In this document: in pieces, positions 7,119-10,804 of the stretch
Numbering within the stretch: position 1 is the stretch's first letter
How the letters are laid out: the number at the start of each line of letters is the position of its first letter
Source of the DNA: CAYQJV01 sp964417925
GTDB taxonomy: Bacteria > Hydrothermota > Tepidihabitantia > B3-TA06 > CAYQJV01
Direction: 5' to 3'
Length of the DNA stretch: 10,804 nt
NCBI GenBank assembly: GCA_964417925.1
Contig: CAYQJV010000050.1
Span: 1-10,804 of the forward strand
Made by a program: the position numbers and the translations under genes
The notes under the pieces: model-generated
Seen by the model: only the letters and a program-made list of their open reading frames with translations
Databases searched by the model: none
What the model was told of the DNA's origin: nothing

Positions 7119-7202
7119 GCCGGGGTGGCGGAATTGGCAGACGCGTCAGGTTCAGGACCTGATGGGAGTAATCCCGTAGGGGTTCAAATCCCCTCCCCGG
7201 CA
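7119..7202 (+). tRNA. tRNA-Leu (anticodon CAG)
   Basis: This is a complete 84-nt class II tRNA. The acceptor stem GCCGGGG (7119-7125) pairs with CCCCGGC (7195-7201), and the discriminator is A7202. The D stem is GCG/CGC. The anticodon stem TCAGG (7146-7150) pairs with CCTGA (7158-7162), with loop TTCAGGA and anticodon CAG at 7153-7155, reading CUG. The long variable arm has a GGGA/TCCC stem (7164-7167, 7172-7175), as leucine tRNAs require. The T stem is AGGGG/CCCCT around TTCAAAT. CCA is not encoded (next bases are GGA), so it must be added enzymatically. About 63% of the bases are G or C, and all seven acceptor pairs are G-C, which is high for an AT-rich genome and suggests growth at raised temperature. 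Confidence 0.98.
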
Positions 7203-7223
7203 GGATCATTTGTAAAAATAAGG

Positions 7224-7232
7224 AAAGGAGGT
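7224..7232 (+). promoter_or_regulatory. Ribosome-binding site of rpmB
   Basis: AAAGGAGGT, a near-ideal Shine-Dalgarno, ends 8 nt before the ATG at 7241. It lies in the 38-nt gap after the tRNA, which has room for little else, so rpmB is probably translated from an mRNA released by tRNA 3' processing. An ATG at 7233 is followed at once by TAA and sits too close to the Shine-Dalgarno to be used. Confidence 0.85.
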
Positions 7233-7240
7233 ATGTAAAA

Positions 7241-7429
7241 ATGGCAAAAGCATGTATAATATGTGGGAAGAAAACAAAGACAGGATCAAACATAAGTCAT
7301 TCTCATAGAGTGTCAAAAAGGAAGTTTAAACCTAATTTGCAAAGAATAAGAATAAAGTATGAAGGACGAATAATAAGAGCTTATGTGTGTACAAAATGTC
7401 TTAAAGCAGGAAAAGTAGAAAAAGTATAG
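7241..7429 (+). CDS. rpmB: 50S ribosomal protein L28, zinc-ribbon form
   Basis: This 62-residue protein matches L28, a small component of the large ribosomal subunit. Recognisable are the start MAKACIICGKKTKTGSNISH, the SHRVSKRKFKPNLQ segment and the end IIRAYVCTKCLKAGKV. Two CxxC pairs (C5/C8 CIIC and C51/C54 CTKC) make this the zinc-binding (C+) type of L28, not the cysteine-free paralogue some bacteria switch to under zinc limitation. Length is normal for the family. It follows tRNA-Leu by 38 nt and has a strong ribosome-binding site. The next gene starts 2 nt after its TAG stop, placing a glycosyltransferase under the same transcript as a ribosomal protein gene. Confidence 0.97.
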   Translation: MAKACIICGKKTKTGSNISHSHRVSKRKFKPNLQRIRIKYEGRIIRAYVCTKCLKAGKVEKV

Positions 7430-7431
7430 TA

Positions 7432-8544
7432 TTGAAAATCCTTGTAATAAACTGGCAGGACTGGAAAAATCCTTATGCAGGAGGAGCTGAAGTTCATTTA
7501 TACGAAGTCTTTAGAAGAATACAACGCAGAGGGCATAAAGTAACCATACTGTGTTGCAATGGATATGGATTAAAAAACAAAGAAATAATTCATGGTATAG
7601 AAATAAAAAGAACAGGAAGAAGAAATTTTTTTAATTTCCAAATCTATCCCAGAATAAAGAGTTTTATAAACAATAAAAACTTTGACATTATAGTAGATGA
7701 TTTGAACAAAATTCCCTTTTATACTCCATTTTTCAATAATCAAAAACCAGTAGTGGCTATTGTACATCATTTATTTAGGAAGGCAATATATAAAGAAACA
7801 TCCTTTGCTCCTGCCACTTATGTATATCTCAGTGAGTCTTTAATTCCTTGTGTATATAGAAAACAGATGTTTATTGCAGTTTCCCACTCCACCAAAAAGG
7901 ACCTCATTGATATGGGAATTCCCCCACAAAGAATTAAGGTTATACCTCCTGGGGTTGATTTAAAAATCTTCAAACCAATGAAGATAAAAAAGGAAAATAT
8001 GATATTGTATGTAGGAAGGTTAAAAAAGTACAAATCCGTTGACCACTTACTTCTTGCATCCTCAATACTTAAAAATAAAGGCTTCAGTTTCAAATTGGTA
8101 ATCGTGGGAACAGGGGATGATGAATATAGATTAAAAAATATCGCATCAGAATGGGGGTTAAAAAAAGAAGTTGAATTTACAGGATTTCTCCCTGTTAAGG
8201 AACTTGTTGAAATGTACAATAAGGCTCTTTTCCTCGTTCAACCTTCTGTAAAGGAGGGATGGGGACTCTCTGTAATTGAAGCAGGGGCATGCAAAAATAC
8301 GGTGATCGCTGCAGACTCTCCTGGACTACGTGATTCAGTTATCAATGGAAAGACAGGATTATTATACCCTTATGGTGATATTACAAAACTTGTAGAATAC
8401 ATGAAACTCTTAATCTGCAATACTAAGTTACGTGAAAGACTCTCATATGAGAACTACAAATGGTCATCTCAGTTTGGATGGGATAACATATCTCTCCAAA
8501 TACTCAATATACTTGAAAATGCGGTTAAAAACTGTCCTTCTTAA
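7432..8544 (+). CDS. GT4-family (GT-B fold) glycosyltransferase
   Basis: This 370-residue cytoplasmic or membrane-associated retaining glycosyltransferase of the GT4 type transfers a sugar from a nucleotide donor to a lipid-linked or saccharide acceptor. The N-terminal half carries the loop NPYAGGAEVHLYEV (13-26). The C-terminal donor domain has IPPGVDLKIF (171-180), YVGRLKKYKSVDHLL (193-207), LVIVGTGDDEYRLKNIA (222-238) and the E-x7-E pair E275/E283 in EGWGLSVIEAG. The start is a TTG 2 nt after the rpmB stop. It is chosen because it gives the family-typical MKILVINW start and no other start exists upstream; no convincing Shine-Dalgarno is seen, so coupling to rpmB is likely. The next gene, a membrane protein, overlaps its end. 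Donor and acceptor cannot be told from sequence. Confidence 0.95.
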   Translation: MKILVINWQDWKNPYAGGAEVHLYEVFRRIQRRGHKVTILCCNGYGLKNKEIIHGIEIKRTGRRNFFNFQIYPRIKSFINNKNFDIIVDDLNKIPFYTPFFNNQKPVVAIVHHLFRKAIYKETSFAPATYVYLSESLIPCVYRKQMFIAVSHSTKKDLIDMGIPPQRIKVIPPGVDLKIFKPMKIKKENMILYVGRLKKYKSVDHLLLASSILKNKGFSFKLVIVGTGDDEYRLKNIASEWGLKKEVEFTGFLPVKELVEMYNKALFLVQPSVKEGWGLSVIEAGACKNTVIAADSPGLRDSVINGKTGLLYPYGDITKLVEYMKLLICNTKLRERLSYENYKWSSQFGWDNISLQILNILENAVKNCPS

Positions 8545-9454
8545 TACAATAAGAATTATATTTACAATCGTTTTTTTATTATATCTTTTGAAAAAAATAG
8601 ATGTTGAAAAAGCTCTTGTAGTTTTAAAAAAAGCAAACTCTTTTTATCTTATTTTAAGCCTTCTTCTTTTCTTCTGTTTTTTTGCTGCTCTTTCTATAAG
8701 ATGGAAAATTTTACTTAAAGCTCAGAATATGAATTTCACATTTTCTTATCTTTTTATATCTTACATTGTATCTCATTTTTTTAATAATATATTTCCTACC
8801 ACCATAGGAGGAGATGTAATAAGGGTCATAGACACAGGAAAACAAGAAGGAAAAGCAAAATCTTTTGCAGTAGTTTTTGCCGACAGAATGACCGGATTTA
8901 TAGGTCTTTTTATGATGGTAACCTTTATATCCCTTATTTTTTTCCCCACAAACATTTTTATAATAACGTTTAGTATCACTGGATTTTCCATAGCTTTGGG
9001 AATTATTCTTGTTTTTTCTTCCTACCGATTATATGATTTTTTTAAAAAAGTATTCAAAAAAATAAGAGTACTAAATCTTGGAGATAGATTAATAAGAACG
9101 CATGACTATTTCTTATTATTTAAAAATAAAAAAAGATACCTTGTTGCATCCACTTTTATCTCCATCTTAATTCAGGTAAATATTTCAGCAATGTGGTATC
9201 TTCTATTTATATCCGTTGGGGGAAACACACCTTTTTTAAATTTTCTTGTGATAACTCCTGTAGTAAACACTATATCCATGCTTCCCATTACCATTGGAGG
9301 ATTAGGATTAAGAGAAACTACATTTGTTGAGTTGCTGTCAAGATACGGAGTGATAAAAGAAATAGCTTTTTCTACATCTATTTTATTCTTGTTTTTTTAT
9401 GTTGCTTTTGGCCTACTCGGAGGAATAATCTTTCTTATAAGAAAGAATCTATAA
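8519..9454 (+). CDS. YbhN/UPF0104-type multi-pass membrane protein (LPG-synthase TM family, flippase-like)
   Basis: This 311-residue protein has seven or eight hydrophobic segments, near 10-24, 41-59, 75-92, 115-141, 147-167, 208-232, 240-262 and 284-306. Family motifs are FFNNIFPTTIGGDVIRV (87-103), FADRMTGFIGL (120-130) and MLPITIGGLGLRETTF (254-269). These match the membrane domain shared by UPF0104/YbhN/AglD proteins and the N-terminal half of MprF; there is no C-terminal lysyl-transferase domain. Relatives are proposed to move or bind lipids or lipid-linked sugars, and pairing with a glycosyltransferase fits that. I take the ATG at 8519 (26-nt overlap with the glycosyltransferase gene). 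The longer frame from 8432 adds 29 hydrophilic residues with no family likeness and a 113-nt overlap. The 3' end overlaps the convergent gene by 6 nt. Confidence 0.87.
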   Translation: MRLKTVLLNTIRIIFTIVFLLYLLKKIDVEKALVVLKKANSFYLILSLLLFFCFFAALSIRWKILLKAQNMNFTFSYLFISYIVSHFFNNIFPTTIGGDVIRVIDTGKQEGKAKSFAVVFADRMTGFIGLFMMVTFISLIFFPTNIFIITFSITGFSIALGIILVFSSYRLYDFFKKVFKKIRVLNLGDRLIRTHDYFLLFKNKKRYLVASTFISILIQVNISAMWYLLFISVGGNTPFLNFLVITPVVNTISMLPITIGGLGLRETTFVELLSRYGVIKEIAFSTSILFLFFYVAFGLLGGIIFLIRKNL

Positions 9455-10804
9455 AATTTTCTTACTCTGCTCAAGCCATATAAAAAATGTAATAAGCATT
9501 CCGATAGTTGAAGTATGGTTCACCCCAGCAAGATGCTCTTGCCACAATTTCTTAATATAAGACAGGTTAAACATACCAATTTCCTTAACGGTTTTACTAA
9601 AAATATAGTCTTCTATCATTTCTTTTAATTCTTTTTTAAACCATTCTTTATAATTTACATAATGCTTCATCTTTCTTTTTTGATCCCATCTTTTTATTAT
9701 TTGATATATTAAGTGATACTTAGGAGAAATCCCTGTAGTAGATACTGGAATATCAAGGTAATTTTTAAAATACCTTTTTAACAACATTCTTCTTAAATTT
9801 TCTGCTCGTCTATAATTTGGAGGAAGTTTAAGAACAAAGTTTACAATTTCTTTAGAGGCATAAGGAGTTCTGGAAAATATGAAAGGAGAGTCTATAAATA
9901 TCCCAGTAGCAGTTAACTTCTGCATCCTTTCTTTAAGAAAATAATAAAGTCTTACATCTTCTCTTACATTTGAAGGGCAATCTTTTACAAATTGATACAG
10001 ATAATCCTCGGGAAAATTTTTTACCTCTTTTAAAAAATCAGCTGAAAAAATTTTTTCAACTTTTTGCAGAGGAACTGCAATATTGGCAAATTTCAGTAAA
10101 AATTTCACAAGCTCCCTATCCCCCATTATCCTCCTATCAGGAAACCATCCAGCAAATCTTAAAAGATAATCTCCCCCAAATCCATTTATCGTATAATCCA
10201 CATCCTTAGAAAGCATTGGTAGTTTATCTATTCCATGCATTCTGGTAATATTAAACATACCTTCGCTAATATATACCCCTTTTTCTGCCCAATTCTTCAA
10301 ATATTCAGGATTCATACCCAAGTTAACCCATATAAAATTTACCTTCCTGGCGAGTTTTTCTGCTATCCTAACATCTTCTGAATTATAGGTTCCAAAAGTA
10401 AAAAGCATAGGTCTTTTTCCAAGAAAATGGGCCATTAATGTAATCAACCTTGAATCATATCCTCCACTCAAAAAAATACCTACTTTTCCATTTAAGCATC
10501 TCTGCATGCTTCTTTTAAAGAGTGAAAAAAACTTATCGCAAACGTATAATCCATTTACATGGTATTTAAAAGGATTTATATATATTTCGTAATACTTTTT
10601 AATATACAGTTGTTTCCTTTCGTACTGTATATAACTTCCTGGAAGAAGAAGATACACATCTCTATATATAGAGCCATTTCCTATAATTCCTTCAAAGGTA
10701 AGCAACTGCACTATACCCTCTGGATTAAATTCATATCTTCTTTTCATTTTAAGTATTGCCTTTATCTCGGTAGAAAAGTATAATGCATCTTTATCCTGTA
10801 GGTA
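9449..10804 (-). CDS. Asparagine-synthase-like amidotransferase, 5' end cut by window edge
   Basis: At least 451 residues are visible and the frame stays open to base 10804. The first visible residues (YLQDKDALYFSTEIKAILK) are the end of the N-terminal glutaminase-type domain, so the ATG at 10747 is internal. Next come LLPGSYIQYERKQLYIKKYY and the synthetase domain. Its PP-loop SGGYDSR (113-119, bases 10448-10468) binds ATP, and NGFGGDYLLR (207-216) marks the site where classical AsnB has a GEGxDE motif. Here the first Glu of that motif is Phe and the last Glu is Tyr. This argues against ordinary asparagine synthesis and for one of the many asparagine-synthase-related enzymes in surface-glycan or peptide-modifying clusters. 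The glutaminase Cys2 is off-window and cannot be checked. It converges with the glycosyltransferase/flippase operon. Confidence 0.9.
   Translation of the reverse strand, partial: YLQDKDALYFSTEIKAILKMKRRYEFNPEGIVQLLTFEGIIGNGSIYRDVYLLLPGSYIQYERKQLYIKKYYEIYINPFKYHVNGLYVCDKFFSLFKRSMQRCLNGKVGIFLSGGYDSRLITLMAHFLGKRPMLFTFGTYNSEDVRIAEKLARKVNFIWVNLGMNPEYLKNWAEKGVYISEGMFNITRMHGIDKLPMLSKDVDYTINGFGGDYLLRFAGWFPDRRIMGDRELVKFLLKFANIAVPLQKVEKIFSADFLKEVKNFPEDYLYQFVKDCPSNVREDVRLYYFLKERMQKLTATGIFIDSPFIFSRTPYASKEIVNFVLKLPPNYRRAENLRRMLLKRYFKNYLDIPVSTTGISPKYHLIYQIIKRWDQKRKMKHYVNYKEWFKKELKEMIEDYIFSKTVKEIGMFNLSYIKKLWQEHLAGVNHTSTIGMLITFFIWLEQSKKIL

Noticed and set aside
7233..7238. ATG-TAA minimal start-stop before rpmB, as a possible regulatory mini-ORF
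   Set aside because: It touches the Shine-Dalgarno with no spacing, so initiation there is implausible; the ATG at 7241 is properly spaced.
7111..7293. Minus-strand open frame across the tRNA and rpmB start
   Set aside because: It overlaps a complete tRNA and a ribosomal protein gene; it is a chance frame.
8432..8518. Upstream extension of the membrane protein gene (start at 8432)
   Set aside because: The extra 29 residues are hydrophilic, lie wholly inside the glycosyltransferase gene in another frame and precede the natural MRLKTVLL start.
10745..10747. ATG at 10747 as the start of the minus-strand amidotransferase
   Set aside because: The 19 codons between it and the window edge are open and encode ALYFSTEIKAIL, a typical piece of the asparagine synthase N-terminal domain, so the gene begins off-window.

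Overview
This AT-rich window (roughly one third G+C by eye) comes from a bacterium and is densely packed. Genes abut or overlap, and no gene-free stretch exceeds 300 bases. Several features point to an uncultured, probably thermophilic lineage of the WOR-3/Stahlbacteria/Hydrothermae sort: tandem GWxTD-domain proteins, a C10 peptidase with PKD repeats and a FlgD-like C-terminal domain, an RicT/PSP1 protein away from its Bacillus-type context, lysine/glutamate/isoleucine-rich proteins, and a tRNA of about 63% G+C in an AT-rich background. This placement is an inference from gene content. No marker phylogeny could be run.

Layout. (1) 1-1520: the 3' end of an ABC ATPase gene and its translationally coupled NatB/ABC-2-type permease, cut by the left edge. 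(2) 1597-4077: a large secreted C10 (streptopain-like) cysteine peptidase with signal peptide, Spi-type prodomain, catalytic domain, four PKD domains and a C-terminal beta-sandwich domain. Two of its PKD modules share an exact 65-bp DNA repeat. (3) 4129-7065: an apparent operon of two tandem GWxTD-domain paralogues followed by ricT, with ATGA and 8-nt overlaps. It has a candidate promoter whose position would give an almost leaderless mRNA. (4) 7119-9454: tRNA-Leu(CAG), rpmB (zinc-ribbon L28), a GT4 glycosyltransferase and a UPF0104/YbhN-type multi-pass membrane protein. They are so close together that one transcript from a promoter just upstream of the tRNA is likely. (5) 9449-10804, minus strand: an asparagine-synthase-like amidotransferase. 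It is open at the right edge and converges on the previous operon with a 6-nt overlap.

How the genes may work together. The glycosyltransferase, the membrane protein and the amidotransferase-like enzyme look like pieces of a surface polysaccharide or lipid-linked glycan pathway. The peptidase and the GWxTD proteins look like extracytoplasmic proteins, and the ABC exporter is a separate unit. No mobile element, CRISPR array, phage gene or convincing rho-independent terminator was seen. The most unusual item is the coupled GWxTD-GWxTD-ricT operon, which puts two probably exported proteins of unknown function with a cytoplasmic iron-sulfur RNA-processing factor. I saw no clear defence or other named accessory system.
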